A stretch of DNA of 32,088 bases from CAJXVY01 sp965660355 (GCA_965660355.1 CBFHZN010000012.1:1-32088); one strand, 5' to 3'. Shown: positions 1 to 7,564, numbered from the stretch's first letter. Notes: generated by a model from the letters alone, not told the origin. Numbers and translations: made by a program.

Positions 1-312
1 GCGGGCTCCACAACCATTAGAGAAATGAAAAAGCTGGAGGTTTTAGAAACCGAGGATGAAATCATTATCGATTTAGAGGCAGATGCATTTTGCCATAACC
101 AGGTTAGATCGATTGTCGGTGCATTGGTGGCAATCGGTGAAAATGAACTCTCGTTTGAACAGTTGCTGACGATATTGAATCAGAAAAAGCGTGTTGGAAA
201 ATTCAAGGTGGTTGGAGCGGAGGGACTCACTTTGATGCAGGTGAATTATCCTGAGGACCACCTTTTGGCAGAGCAGGCCGAAAAGACAAGGAATCTGAGG
301 ACTCTGGAGTAG
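1..312 (+). CDS. truA: tRNA pseudouridine synthase A, C-terminal fragment
   Basis: TruA converts U38-U40 of the tRNA anticodon arm to pseudouridine. Only the last 103 codons are present; the frame is open from base 1, so the gene begins upstream and the ATG at 25 is internal. The fragment starts with STTIREM, matching the family's conserved TTIRE segment. It continues with CHNQVRSIVGALVAIGE, the C-terminal catalytic-domain helix that most TruA proteins write as FLxxQVRxxVG. The TAG stop is at 310-312. The gene lies just upstream of rplM, a common actinobacterial order (rplQ-truA-rplM-rpsI). The rplM promoter starts within 10 bases of this stop, so the ribosomal pair probably has its own transcript. 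Confidence 0.93.
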   Translation, partial: AGSTTIREMKKLEVLETEDEIIIDLEADAFCHNQVRSIVGALVAIGENELSFEQLLTILNQKKRVGKFKVVGAEGLTLMQVNYPEDHLLAEQAEKTRNLRTLE

Positions 313-319
313 TTTTTGG

Positions 320-349
320 TTGACCCTGAGGTGCATCAAAGGCTAGTAT
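320..349 (+). promoter_or_regulatory. Promoter of rplM-rpsI
   Basis: A -35 box TTGACC (320-325) and a -10 box TAGTAT (344-349) are separated by 18 bp. This is the best sigma70-type promoter in the left part of the window. Transcription should begin near 356 and leave a leader of about 70 nt ahead of rplM. The same GCTAGTATT string recurs ahead of sucC. The assignment is by pattern only. Confidence 0.6.
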
Positions 350-361
350 TATCGTTTGGGT

Positions 362-398
362 TTGGCGGGTTTGCCAACATAGATTCACAACGTGAATC
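362..398 (+). promoter_or_regulatory. Structured leader of rplM (two hairpins)
   Basis: Two inverted repeats follow each other between the predicted start site and the ribosome binding site. The first is TTGGC (362-366) with GCCAA (373-377) around a 6-nt loop. The second is GATTCAC (382-388) with GTGAATC (392-398) around a 3-nt loop. The AAAGGA ribosome site lies at 415-420. L13 operons have autoregulatory leaders in some other phyla, so a regulatory RNA is possible here, but no family was matched. Confidence 0.4.
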
Positions 399-427
399 AC
401 CTGTTTAGATAACAAAAGGAATTTAGC

Positions 428-871
428 GTGCGTACATATTCACCTAAGGCCAGTGAGCTTGATCACAAGTGGCACATCATCGACGCATCTGATGTGGTGC
501 TGGGTCGCCTGGCCAGTCACGCAGCAACATTGCTGCGCGGAAAGCACAAACCAACCTTTGCTCCTCATATGGACAACGGAGACTTTGTAATTATCATAAA
601 CGCCGAGAAAGCTGTTCTAACCGGCAATAAACTCTCTCAGAAGAGGGCCTATCGTCACAGTGGTTACCCGGGTGGGTTGAAATCAGTTTCTTATGAAGAG
701 CTAATGGATAAAAACCCTGAGAAGGCAGTCGAAAAAGCAGTCAAGGGAATGCTTCCAAAAAACAAACTCGGTGACCAGATTGCATCAAAGCTCAAGGTTT
801 ACCGCGGCAGTGAGCACCCCCACGAGGCGCAGCAGCCACAGACCTACACCATCGATCAGATTGCCCAGTAA
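428..871 (+). CDS. rplM: 50S ribosomal protein L13
   Basis: L13 is an early-assembly protein of the large ribosomal subunit that binds 23S rRNA. The 147-residue product is the usual length for the family. It shows the N-terminal WHIIDASDVVLGRLAS segment, the GKHKPTFAPHMDNGDFVIIINAEK block, and the YRHSGYPGG and GMLPKNKLG motifs of L13. The start is GTG with AAAGGA eight bases upstream. rpsI follows 10 bases after the stop, and its ribosome site overlaps this stop codon, so the two are almost certainly co-translated. Expression probably comes from the promoter at 320-349, perhaps modulated by the hairpin leader. Confidence 0.97.
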   Translation: MRTYSPKASELDHKWHIIDASDVVLGRLASHAATLLRGKHKPTFAPHMDNGDFVIIINAEKAVLTGNKLSQKRAYRHSGYPGGLKSVSYEELMDKNPEKAVEKAVKGMLPKNKLGDQIASKLKVYRGSEHPHEAQQPQTYTIDQIAQ

Positions 872-881
872 GGAAAATAAC

Positions 882-1349
882 TTGGCCGAGACAACCGCAA
901 ACAACGAGTATTCAACCGAGACCGAGGTTAAGACCGAGGTTCGCTCCAGAGGAACACTGACCCAAAATGGTGCAGGACTGGGACGCCGCAAAGAAGCAAG
1001 CGCCAGGGTTCGACTGATTCCAGGGACTGGAAAAATCACCGTAAATGGTCGTGAATTGCAAGATTACTTTCCAAACAAGCTTCACCAGCAACTAATCACC
1101 GACCCATTCAAGGTATTGGACCTGCAGGGTGCTTACGACGTAATCGCAAGAATCTCTGGCGGCGGAGTTGCTGGTCAGGCAGGTGCATTGCGTTTGGGCA
1201 TTGCTCGTGCACTAAACGAGATTGACGCCGACAACAACCGCAAGGACCTCAAAAGCTCAGGCTTTCTCTCTCGTGATGCTCGAATTAAAGAGCGCAAGAA
1301 GGCTGGTCTGAAAAAGGCTCGCAAGGCTTCACAGTTCTCCAAGCGCTAG
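882..1349 (+). CDS. rpsI: 30S ribosomal protein S9
   Basis: S9 is a small-subunit protein whose basic C-terminal tail reaches the P-site tRNA. The body LGRRKEASARVRLIPGTGKITVNG, the central GGGVAGQAGALRLGIARAL and the terminal KKARKASQFSKR are all diagnostic. I place the start at TTG 882, ten bases after the rplM stop and with AAGGA at 870-874. This gives 155 residues, with an acidic N-terminal extension (TEVKTEVRS) typical of actinobacterial S9. A longer open frame begins at 771 but would lie entirely inside rplM and is not credible. Confidence 0.95.
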   Translation: MAETTANNEYSTETEVKTEVRSRGTLTQNGAGLGRRKEASARVRLIPGTGKITVNGRELQDYFPNKLHQQLITDPFKVLDLQGAYDVIARISGGGVAGQAGALRLGIARALNEIDADNNRKDLKSSGFLSRDARIKERKKAGLKKARKASQFSKR

Positions 1350-1354
1350 TCCTC

Positions 1355-1360
1355 TAGACT
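1355..1360 (+). promoter_or_regulatory. Candidate leaderless -10 box of glmM
   Basis: TAGACT ends 7 nt before the glmM ATG at 1368 and there is no Shine-Dalgarno sequence. Transcription would therefore begin at or next to the start codon. No convincing -35 is visible. The same arrangement recurs ahead of glmS, the EamA gene, the DUF3817 gene and purN. Confidence 0.4.
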
Positions 1361-1367
1361 CTGGGCT

Positions 1368-2888
1368 ATGGCCAGGCTGTTTGGAACTGACGGCGTTCGT
1401 GGTCTCGCGGGTCGAGACATTACCGCTGAGTTTTGTGTTTCCCTAGCAAGGGGGGCGGCCGATGTTTTAGGAAAACAGGCCAGATCAGAAGCTAGAAAAC
1501 CAATTGCCGTAATAGCTCACGACCCAAGGCTTAGCTCTGACTTTATTTCAAGTTCGGTGAGCGCTGGTTTGGCAGCATCTGGCGTTGATGTTTATGATGC
1601 CGGAGTTTTACCCACCCCTGCCGCAGCCTTTCTGACGGCAGATTTGGATGCAGATTTTGGGGTAATGATTTCAGCGAGCCATAATCCGGCACCTGATAAC
1701 GGTATAAAGATTTTTGCCAGGGGCGGTAATAAATTACCGGATGAAACTGAAGACGCAATTGAAAAATCCATGCAGGGACCCAATCAGGAATTCATCGGTG
1801 TGGATATTGGAAGAATAAGGCGTTTTGCAGACGCTGAAGATAGATACACCGTGCACCTTCTTGGCACCATGAAAAACTNNNNNNNNNNNNNNNNNNNNNN
1901 NNNNNNNNNNNNNNNNNNNNNNNNNNNNNNNNNNNNNNNNNNNNNNNNNNNNNNNNNNNNNNNNNNNNNNNNNNNNNCGGATATTGGAAGAATAAGGCGT
2001 TTTGCAGACGCTGAAGATAGATACACCGTGCACCTTCTTGGCACCATGAAAAACTCCCTGAATGGCTTGAAGGTGGTTTTGGATTGCGCTCACGGAGCAG
2101 CCAGTGGTGTTGCGCCCGAGGCAATTAGGGATGCAGGAGCGGAAGTAGTTGTAATTGGTGCGGATCCGGATGGAACAAATATCAACCAAGGGTTTGGCTC
2201 GACTCATTTAGGTGCAATACAAACACAAGTAATTGAATCAAATGCCGATGTTGGGATTGCCTTTGACGGTGATGCGGACAGATGTTTGGCAATTGATGAA
2301 AAAGGCCAAATCGTTGACGGTGACGAAATCATGACCATCCTGGCTTTGGCCGCAAAGGCCAGAGGAGAATTGGCAAGGGACACTTTGGTTGCAACGGTCA
2401 TGAGCAATTTGGGCCTAGCTAAAGCTATGGAGCAGGCGAATATAAATCTTTTGAGAACAAAGGTTGGCGACCGTTACGTTTTAGAAGAGATGCGCAACAG
2501 CGGTTACACCCTTGGTGGGGAGCAATCCGGTCACATTATTTTTAGTTCTCACGCGACCACTGGAGATGGAATCCTCACGGGCTTACAACTGATGGCGGAA
2601 ATGGCGGCTTCTTCAAAAAAGCTCAGTGAACTAACCTCGCAGATGACTCGCTACCCGCAGGTGTTAGTGAATGTTTCTGGCGTTGATAAAACAAAAACCG
2701 ATGACCCGGAACTCGTTGCCCTCATTGCTCAGGCAGAAAAAGAGATGGGGTCTAGCGGCAGGGTGTTGCTAAGGCCAAGCGGAACAGAGAATTTGGTTCG
2801 AGTGATGGTGGAAGCCGCAGACACGGGAACCGCTCAGGGATGGGCAGACAGGTTGGCCAATAAGGTCAGCGAGAGACTCAGTCTCTAG
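1368..2888 (+). CDS. glmM: Phosphoglucosamine mutase (contains assembly gap)
   Basis: GlmM interconverts glucosamine-6-phosphate and glucosamine-1-phosphate, supplying UDP-GlcNAc for peptidoglycan; it works directly downstream of GlmS, encoded nearby. The N-terminus MARLFGTDGVRGLAG, the phosphoserine loop ISASHNP (Ser about 104), the magnesium loop DGDADR, the sugar loop GGEQSGH and the phosphate loop RPSGTENLVRVMVE are all present. As written the frame encodes 506 residues, about 60 too many. The excess is a run of 99 Ns (1879-1977) plus a second copy of 77 bp. Collapsing the duplicate removes 177 nt (59 codons) and leaves 447 residues, the normal GlmM length, still in frame. The gene is intact; the assembly is not. 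Its stop overlaps the convergent coaA stop by 4 bp. Confidence 0.96.
   Translation: MARLFGTDGVRGLAGRDITAEFCVSLARGAADVLGKQARSEARKPIAVIAHDPRLSSDFISSSVSAGLAASGVDVYDAGVLPTPAAAFLTADLDADFGVMISASHNPAPDNGIKIFARGGNKLPDETEDAIEKSMQGPNQEFIGVDIGRIRRFADAEDRYTVHLLGTMKNXXXXXXXXXXXXXXXXXXXXXXXXXXXXXXXXXXDIGRIRRFADAEDRYTVHLLGTMKNSLNGLKVVLDCAHGAASGVAPEAIRDAGAEVVVIGADPDGTNINQGFGSTHLGAIQTQVIESNADVGIAFDGDADRCLAIDEKGQIVDGDEIMTILALAAKARGELARDTLVATVMSNLGLAKAMEQANINLLRTKVGDRYVLEEMRNSGYTLGGEQSGHIIFSSHATTGDGILTGLQLMAEMAASSKKLSELTSQMTRYPQVLVNVSGVDKTKTDDPELVALIAQAEKEMGSSGRVLLRPSGTENLVRVMVEAADTGTAQGWADRLANKVSERLSL
1802..1878 (+). repeat. 77-bp duplicate, left copy (assembly artefact)
   Basis: These 77 bp are identical to 1979-2055 and end exactly at the N run. 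Both copies encode the same glmM segment (DIGRIRRFADAED onward). The frame and length logic of GlmM requires only one copy. Confidence 0.95.
1879..1977. other. Scaffold gap (99 Ns)
   Basis: Ninety-nine undetermined bases lie inside glmM. Because the flanks are identical over 77 bp, the two contigs most likely overlap and no sequence is missing. Confidence 0.97.
1979..2055 (+). repeat. 77-bp duplicate, right copy (assembly artefact)
   Basis: This copy is identical to 1802-1878 at an offset of 177 bp. The base just before it is C (1978), whereas the base before the left copy is T (1801). This suggests that the contigs broke at a variable site. Confidence 0.95.
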
Positions 2889-3826
2889 ACCTTTCTAAGC
2901 AGCACCGATTCGACCCTGTGGTTATTTCCCTTTTGCAAAACCGCAGTTGCACGGTTTTTAGTTGGCAAAATGTTTGCTTTTAGGTTTGGCAGGTTTATCT
3001 CTCTCCATGTTTTCACAGCCCGATCAATTGCTTGTTCCGGGTTCATGGTTTTAGTGAGGTCGTGAAAATAACTCTTGGGGTCAGTAAAGGCTGAATTCCA
3101 AAGTTTTTCAAACCTAGAGATAAACCATTTCTCGATGTTTTTATAATCCGCATCAACATAGATTCCGAAATCTAAGAAATCACTCAGTGCCAACTCTTGA
3201 TCAAACTGCGGTGGCTGCAAAAGATTCAACCCCTCAATTATTAGGACATCAGGCTTATGAACGACCTGTTTCTCTCCGGGGATAATGTCATAGGTTAGGT
3301 GGTCATAAACGGGGGCTGAAACCTCCCCAACGCCTGATTTGATATCAGAGATGAAACTCATCAAAGCTTTGATGTCGTAGCTTTCTGGGAATCCTTTTCT
3401 GAGCATTAGGCCATTGGCTTCCAACTCTGAATTTGGATAGAGAAAACCATCGGTGGTGATCAATTCCACCTTGGGGGTTTCAGGCCATCGGGAGAGAAGT
3501 TTTTCTAAGACTCGGGCGACAGTTGATTTGCCAACGGCAACAGATCCAGCAATACCGATAACAAAAGGGGTTTTGCTAGCCCGAGGACCGAAGTAATCGG
3601 TTGATTGTTTATGCAGCAACCTCTCTGATTGGGCATACATGTTGATAAGTCTTGAAAGTGGAAGATAGACCTCTTGAACTTCATTCAGGTCCAGAAAATC
3701 GCCGAGTCCTCGAATCTGGTCCAGTTCAGATTCAGTCATTGGAGGATTCAGAGAGTAGCCCAATTCAGCCCATTCGGATCTCTCAATCTCGATATATGGG
3801 CTGACTCCCGTCCTAACTGCATTCAT
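2885..3826 (-). CDS. coaA: Type I pantothenate kinase
   Basis: CoaA phosphorylates pantothenate, the first and usually feedback-controlled step of coenzyme A synthesis. The product has 313 residues, the usual size for the prokaryotic type I enzyme. It carries the P-loop GSVAVGKS at residues 94-101, followed by LITTDGFLYPN and, further on, VLIIEGLNLLQ and the RFEKLWNSAFTDPKSYFH segment of the family. The start is ATG (complement of 3824-3826). The gene faces glmM tail to tail with a 4-bp overlap of stop codons and diverges from glmS across only 29 bp. The coaA-glmS pairing is common in actinobacteria. A likely -10 box is TAATCT on this strand (3845-3850), overlapping the glmS promoter. Confidence 0.95.
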   Translation of the reverse strand: MNAVRTGVSPYIEIERSEWAELGYSLNPPMTESELDQIRGLGDFLDLNEVQEVYLPLSRLINMYAQSERLLHKQSTDYFGPRASKTPFVIGIAGSVAVGKSTVARVLEKLLSRWPETPKVELITTDGFLYPNSELEANGLMLRKGFPESYDIKALMSFISDIKSGVGEVSAPVYDHLTYDIIPGEKQVVHKPDVLIIEGLNLLQPPQFDQELALSDFLDFGIYVDADYKNIEKWFISRFEKLWNSAFTDPKSYFHDLTKTMNPEQAIDRAVKTWREINLPNLKANILPTKNRATAVLQKGNNHRVESVLLRKV

Positions 3827-3842
3827 TTGTGACTAGTCTGCC

Positions 3843-3851
3843 CTAGATTAG
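3843..3851. promoter_or_regulatory. Shared -10 region of divergent coaA and glmS
   Basis: The 9-mer CTAGATTAG reads TAGATT on + (3844-3849), six bases before the glmS ATG. On - it reads TAATCT (3845-3850), 18 bases before the coaA ATG. Both fit the TANNNT -10 form. The whole divergent interval is 29 bp, so the two polymerases would compete for the same DNA. Confidence 0.45.
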
Positions 3852-3855
3852 AGAT

Positions 3856-5700
3856 ATGTGTGGAATCGTGGGTTACGTAGGCCCGAAATCAGCCCTGGAT
3901 GTCCTAGTCGGAGGATTAAGAAGACTCGAGTATCGAGGCTATGACTCTGCTGGAGTGTCAGTCATTTCCGGTGGTCAAATACTCACTCGGAAAAAAGCTG
4001 GAAAACTCTCGGTTCTGACAGACGAATTGGAAAGCTCACCATTGGCTGAAGCCTCAATTGGGATCGGCCACACTCGCTGGGCAACCCATGGTGCTCCGAC
4101 TGATGGAAACGCTCACCCGCACACCGCAGGAGAGCAACAAATATCACTGATTCACAACGGAATTATTGAAAACTTCTCTGAAATAAAAAAGCAACTGCAA
4201 GGGGAGGGTATTAGTTTCGAATCTGAGACTGATACCGAGGTCGCTGCGCAGCTACTCGCTTTTGAGTATTCAAAGACTAGGGATTTTGAACAGAGCTTTC
4301 TTAGAGTGGCAAACAGGTTGCAGGGTGCGTTTACTATTTTGGCCCTCAACAAAGATGACCCCGATTTAGTGTTGGCTGCCCGAAGGAACTCGCCTCTGGT
4401 GATTGGCGTTGGCGAGGGCGAGAACTTTTTAGGAAGTGATGTTGCGGCTTTCGTTGATTACACAAAAACCGCCATCAGCGTTGGTCAAGACCAGATTGTG
4501 AAGCTTAGAAAAGAGGGATTTGAGCTTATAGACTTTTCTGGAAATCCCGTGGAATTTGAAACCTTTGAGGTTAGCTGGGATGCCACACAGGCCAGCAAGG
4601 GTGGCTGGGAATCATTCATGGCCAAAGAAATCAGCGAGGAACCACAAGCGGTTGGGGACACGTTGATGGGTCGAATTGACGCTGGCGGCGATGTAAATTT
4701 GAGCGAGTTTGCAGGCTTGAGCATTGAGGACCTGACAAGCATCAATCGAATCATCATCACTGCTTGCGGAACCGCGGCCTATGCGGGTGAAGTTGCTAAA
4801 TACGCCATTGAGCAACTAGCCAGAATCCCAGTGAGTGTTGAATTAGCGCACGAACTTCGCTATCGGGATCCTGTGATTGATGAGAAAACTTTAGTTGTTG
4901 CCATCAGTCAAAGCGGTGAAACCATGGATACTTTGATGGCTATTCGCTATGCAGGTGAGCGAGGAGCCAAAATCCTGAGCATTTGCAACACCCAGGGGGC
5001 AACCCTTGCTCGGGAAAGCAATGCAACTATCTACACCCATGCAGGTCCCGAGGTGGCGGTGGCCAGCACTAAGGCGTTTTCAGCTCAAATCACTGCAGGG
5101 TTTCTGCTTGCTTTATTTCTGGCGAAATCTTTGGGAAAAACAGAAGGTCTAGCAGAGGTTGGCAAGGAACTTCTGACTCTTCCACGGAAGGTGAAGAAAA
5201 CACTTGAAATGACCGGGGATGTGCAGGCTTTGGCGGAGGAAATCAAAACAGTTGAGTCGGTTTTGTTTTTGGGAAGAAACGTTGGCTTCCCAATAGCTAT
5301 GGAAGGTGCTTTGAAACTCAAAGAGCTTAGCTACATACACGCAGAGGGTTTTGCGGCGGGAGAATTGAAACACGGTCCAATTGCCTTGGTGGAGAAAGGC
5401 CAGGTGGTGATTGTGATTGTTCCATCACCAACAGCAGCTGAGAATTTGCACGCCAAGGTATTGGCAAACATTCAAGAGATCAACGCTCGTGGAGCAGAAG
5501 TGATTGCTATTGCTGAGGAGGGTGACGAGGAAGTTCAAGAACATGCCAAGAAGGTTTTCTACACGCCCAGGACCATGTCCTTACTGAACCCAGTGCTAAG
5601 CGTTGTTCCTTTGCATATTTTTTCCATGGAGCTTGCAAAGGCCAAAGGTTTAGATGTTGACCAGCCAAGAAACTTAGCAAAATCGGTGACTGTCGAGTGA
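3856..5700 (+). CDS. glmS: Glutamine--fructose-6-phosphate aminotransferase (isomerizing)
   Basis: GlmS makes glucosamine-6-phosphate from fructose-6-phosphate and glutamine, the committed step toward UDP-GlcNAc. The 614-residue protein begins MCGIVGYVG, giving the nucleophilic Cys2 of the class II glutaminase domain. HTRWATHG, HNGIIENF and ESETDTEV follow. The sugar-isomerase half has two SIS domains (TACGTAAYAGEVAKY, SQSGETMDT, then EGFAAGELKHGPIAL) and ends DQPRNLAKSVTVE with the catalytic lysine. No glmS ribozyme is seen: the space upstream is only 29 bp and the transcript looks nearly leaderless. The gene heads an operon; its TGA shares a base with the acpS ATG. Confidence 0.97.
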   Translation: MCGIVGYVGPKSALDVLVGGLRRLEYRGYDSAGVSVISGGQILTRKKAGKLSVLTDELESSPLAEASIGIGHTRWATHGAPTDGNAHPHTAGEQQISLIHNGIIENFSEIKKQLQGEGISFESETDTEVAAQLLAFEYSKTRDFEQSFLRVANRLQGAFTILALNKDDPDLVLAARRNSPLVIGVGEGENFLGSDVAAFVDYTKTAISVGQDQIVKLRKEGFELIDFSGNPVEFETFEVSWDATQASKGGWESFMAKEISEEPQAVGDTLMGRIDAGGDVNLSEFAGLSIEDLTSINRIIITACGTAAYAGEVAKYAIEQLARIPVSVELAHELRYRDPVIDEKTLVVAISQSGETMDTLMAIRYAGERGAKILSICNTQGATLARESNATIYTHAGPEVAVASTKAFSAQITAGFLLALFLAKSLGKTEGLAEVGKELLTLPRKVKKTLEMTGDVQALAEEIKTVESVLFLGRNVGFPIAMEGALKLKELSYIHAEGFAAGELKHGPIALVEKGQVVIVIVPSPTAAENLHAKVLANIQEINARGAEVIAIAEEGDEEVQEHAKKVFYTPRTMSLLNPVLSVVPLHIFSMELAKAKGLDVDQPRNLAKSVTVE

Positions 5701-6035
5701 TGAGAGTCGGGATGGATTTGGTGGACATCGCCAGATTTGGTTCTGCACTAAATAAGACACCGAAGCTCAACCAGAGATTGTTTTTTGAGTCAGAGCAATC
5801 GCTGAGCCTTGAATCAAAAGCGGCCAGGTTTGCAGCCAAGGAAGCATTGAAAAAAGCAGTTGGTGAACCAGAGACTCTGAGCTGGAATGAGATTGAAGTT
5901 ACCAAAGGTGGCAGACCAGAAATCATCCTGCACGGGGAGACTGCTTCTAGACATCCCGCCTTGGCAAATAGAATTGATGTGAGCATCAGCCACGATGCAG
6001 GGATTGCGGGAGCGGTAGTAATTATTAATGCGTGA
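5700..6035 (+). CDS. acpS: Holo-[acyl-carrier-protein] synthase
   Basis: AcpS transfers 4'-phosphopantetheine from coenzyme A to acyl carrier protein, activating fatty-acid synthesis; coaA next door feeds the donor. The 111-residue product has the two family motifs: VGMDLVDIARF near the N-terminus (Asp6) and FAAKEALKKAVG (Glu48), whose acidic residues bind magnesium. I chose ATG 5700, which forms TGATG with the glmS stop; the GTG one codon earlier is possible. The C-terminus overlaps alr by 8 bp. In many actinobacteria an nnrD gene lies between acpS and alr; it is absent here. Confidence 0.94.
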   Translation: MRVGMDLVDIARFGSALNKTPKLNQRLFFESEQSLSLESKAARFAAKEALKKAVGEPETLSWNEIEVTKGGRPEIILHGETASRHPALANRIDVSISHDAGIAGAVVIINA

Positions 6036-7095
6036 GATTCGAATTGACCTTGAAAGAATTCGTGAGAACTATGAAGTTCTTAGGCGTGTAGCCAGGCCGT
6101 CGAAAGTGATGGCGGTGGTAAAAGCCGATGGATATGGTCACGGGGCAATTGAAATAGCTCGGCACCTGGATAGTGATGTTGATTATCTGGGTGTTGCGGA
6201 TGTGCAAGAGGCGGTCGCGCTTCGAGAGGCCGGCATCAAATCTCCAATCATGGCTTGGCTTAGCAACTCATTCGAAGACTTCGAATTAGCGAAAGATCAC
6301 AATATTGATCTGGGGGTTTCAACTTTTAAGCATCTGGAGTTTTTAGAAAATTTGGAAGGCCTCTCTGTGCACGTGAAGGTGGACACTGGCCTTGGCAGAA
6401 ATGGTTTTTCAATTAATGATTTTCCAGCCGCGGTAGAAAAACTTATTGAACTAACAAATGGCAAACATCAAGCCAAAGGCATATTCACTCATCTCTCGAA
6501 CACCAACGAGCAGGAGGATCTGAACCAGTTTGAAGTGTTTGAAACTGCAATTGAATACGCAAGGGGCAAAGGCTTGGAATTTGAATTGGCCCATGCGAGT
6601 GCATCGAATGCGACACTGAGCTATCCGAATCAGCATTTCGACATGGTGCGTTGTGGAATTGCGCTCTATGGTCTCTCTCCGGATGGCCGAGATGTTTCTG
6701 GTTTGCCACTAATGCCTGCCATGAGTGTTTATTCCGAGGTTGTGAATCTCAAGCGAGTGCCCGCAGGGCAGGGTGTCAGCTATGACTTTCGCTATCGAAC
6801 GGAAAAAGAGACAACTTTAGCCCTGGTGCCGTTTGGCTATGCAGATGGACTTCCCAGGGCCGCGGAGGGTTTTGAGGTAATTATTGGCGGAGAAAAATTC
6901 AAACAGGTCGGTCGAATAGCAATGGATCAGTTCGTGCTGGATGTTGGAGATAGCGAGATAGCTATCGGTGACTTAGTTGAAATCATCAGTGATAAAAATC
7001 CGGTGGAGAAAATTTCCAGTCGAGCATCGACTATCAACTATGAGATTGTCACAGGCATGGGTTCCAGACCTCAAAGAATTTATAAGGGTCTCTGA
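6028..7095 (+). CDS. alr: Alanine racemase
   Basis: Alr is a PLP enzyme that makes D-alanine for peptidoglycan. The 355-residue protein has the PLP-lysine motif AVVKADGYGHG (Lys32) at the start of the TIM barrel. The metal- and phosphate-site stretches HFDMVRCGIALYGLSP and GRIAMDQFVLDVG are also present. The catalytic tyrosine is probably Tyr252 in GVSYDFRYRT, although the usual glycine after SY is replaced by Asp. The start ATG lies inside the end of acpS (8-bp overlap). tsaE begins one base after the stop, so this is one translation-coupled cluster. Confidence 0.95.
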   Translation: MREIRIDLERIRENYEVLRRVARPSKVMAVVKADGYGHGAIEIARHLDSDVDYLGVADVQEAVALREAGIKSPIMAWLSNSFEDFELAKDHNIDLGVSTFKHLEFLENLEGLSVHVKVDTGLGRNGFSINDFPAAVEKLIELTNGKHQAKGIFTHLSNTNEQEDLNQFEVFETAIEYARGKGLEFELAHASASNATLSYPNQHFDMVRCGIALYGLSPDGRDVSGLPLMPAMSVYSEVVNLKRVPAGQGVSYDFRYRTEKETTLALVPFGYADGLPRAAEGFEVIIGGEKFKQVGRIAMDQFVLDVGDSEIAIGDLVEIISDKNPVEKISSRASTINYEIVTGMGSRPQRIYKGL

Positions 7096-7096
7096 G

Positions 7097-7564
7097 TTGA
7101 CTTTATTGCAAGAGTTGATAGTTGAAAATGACCAGCAGATGCAGCTATTGGGAAAGCGGTTAGCGGGTCTATTAGAAAAAGGTGACATGGTCTTGCTAAA
7201 CGGAGCACTGGGTGCTGGCAAAACCACAATGACCAAAGGAATTGGAAAAGGACTTGGCGCAGAGGGCACCATTCAGTCTCCAACATTTGTCTTAGCGAGG
7301 ACCCACCAAACCAAATCAGGAACACCATTTGTTCACGTAGATGCTTACCGATTGGGCTCAGCGGTTGAATTGGATGATTTGGATATAGATTTCGAGAGAT
7401 CAATTGTGGTCATCGAATGGCCCCGTGATTTCACCCAGGGCATCACTGATGATTGGTTGGAAATAGAGCTTTCAAGGGACAAGCAAAGTGATGTGCGAAT
7501 GGTTCGAATCAGTGGTTTTGGAAAATGGCAAAGCAGGGAGATAGCTTTTGATACTGGCAATTGA
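7097..7564 (+). CDS. tsaE: tRNA threonylcarbamoyladenosine biosynthesis ATPase TsaE
   Basis: TsaE is the small ATPase that drives the TsaB-TsaD complex, which makes t6A at position 37 of ANN-reading tRNAs. The Walker A motif GALGAGKT is at residues 36-43, followed by QSPTFVLARTH, the VHVDAYRLGS motif and VVIEWPRDF, all typical of the family. I start it at TTG 7097, one base after the alr stop, giving 155 residues, the usual length. The open frame extends upstream to 6977, but that part is inside alr. The 3' end overlaps tsaB by 17 bp. Confidence 0.93.
   Translation: MTLLQELIVENDQQMQLLGKRLAGLLEKGDMVLLNGALGAGKTTMTKGIGKGLGAEGTIQSPTFVLARTHQTKSGTPFVHVDAYRLGSAVELDDLDIDFERSIVVIEWPRDFTQGITDDWLEIELSRDKQSDVRMVRISGFGKWQSREIAFDTGN

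Noticed and set aside
771..881. Upstream extension of rpsI
   Set aside because: It lies wholly inside rplM in another frame, and the TTG at 882 has a proper ribosome site.
1879..1977. Real insertion domain or mobile element inside glmM
   Set aside because: The flanking 77-bp identity and the normal length after collapsing it explain the structure as an assembly join. No transposon ends are visible.
1734..2207. Minus-strand frames running through the glmM gap region
   Set aside because: They are open partly because the Ns cannot form stops, and they lie opposite a clear glmM. No recognisable protein features.
3827..3855. glmS ribozyme or riboswitch upstream of glmS
   Set aside because: Only 29 bp lie between the divergent genes, too short for a glmS ribozyme.
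6977..7096. Upstream extension of tsaE
   Set aside because: It overlaps the end of alr, and the family length and Walker A spacing fit the TTG at 7097.
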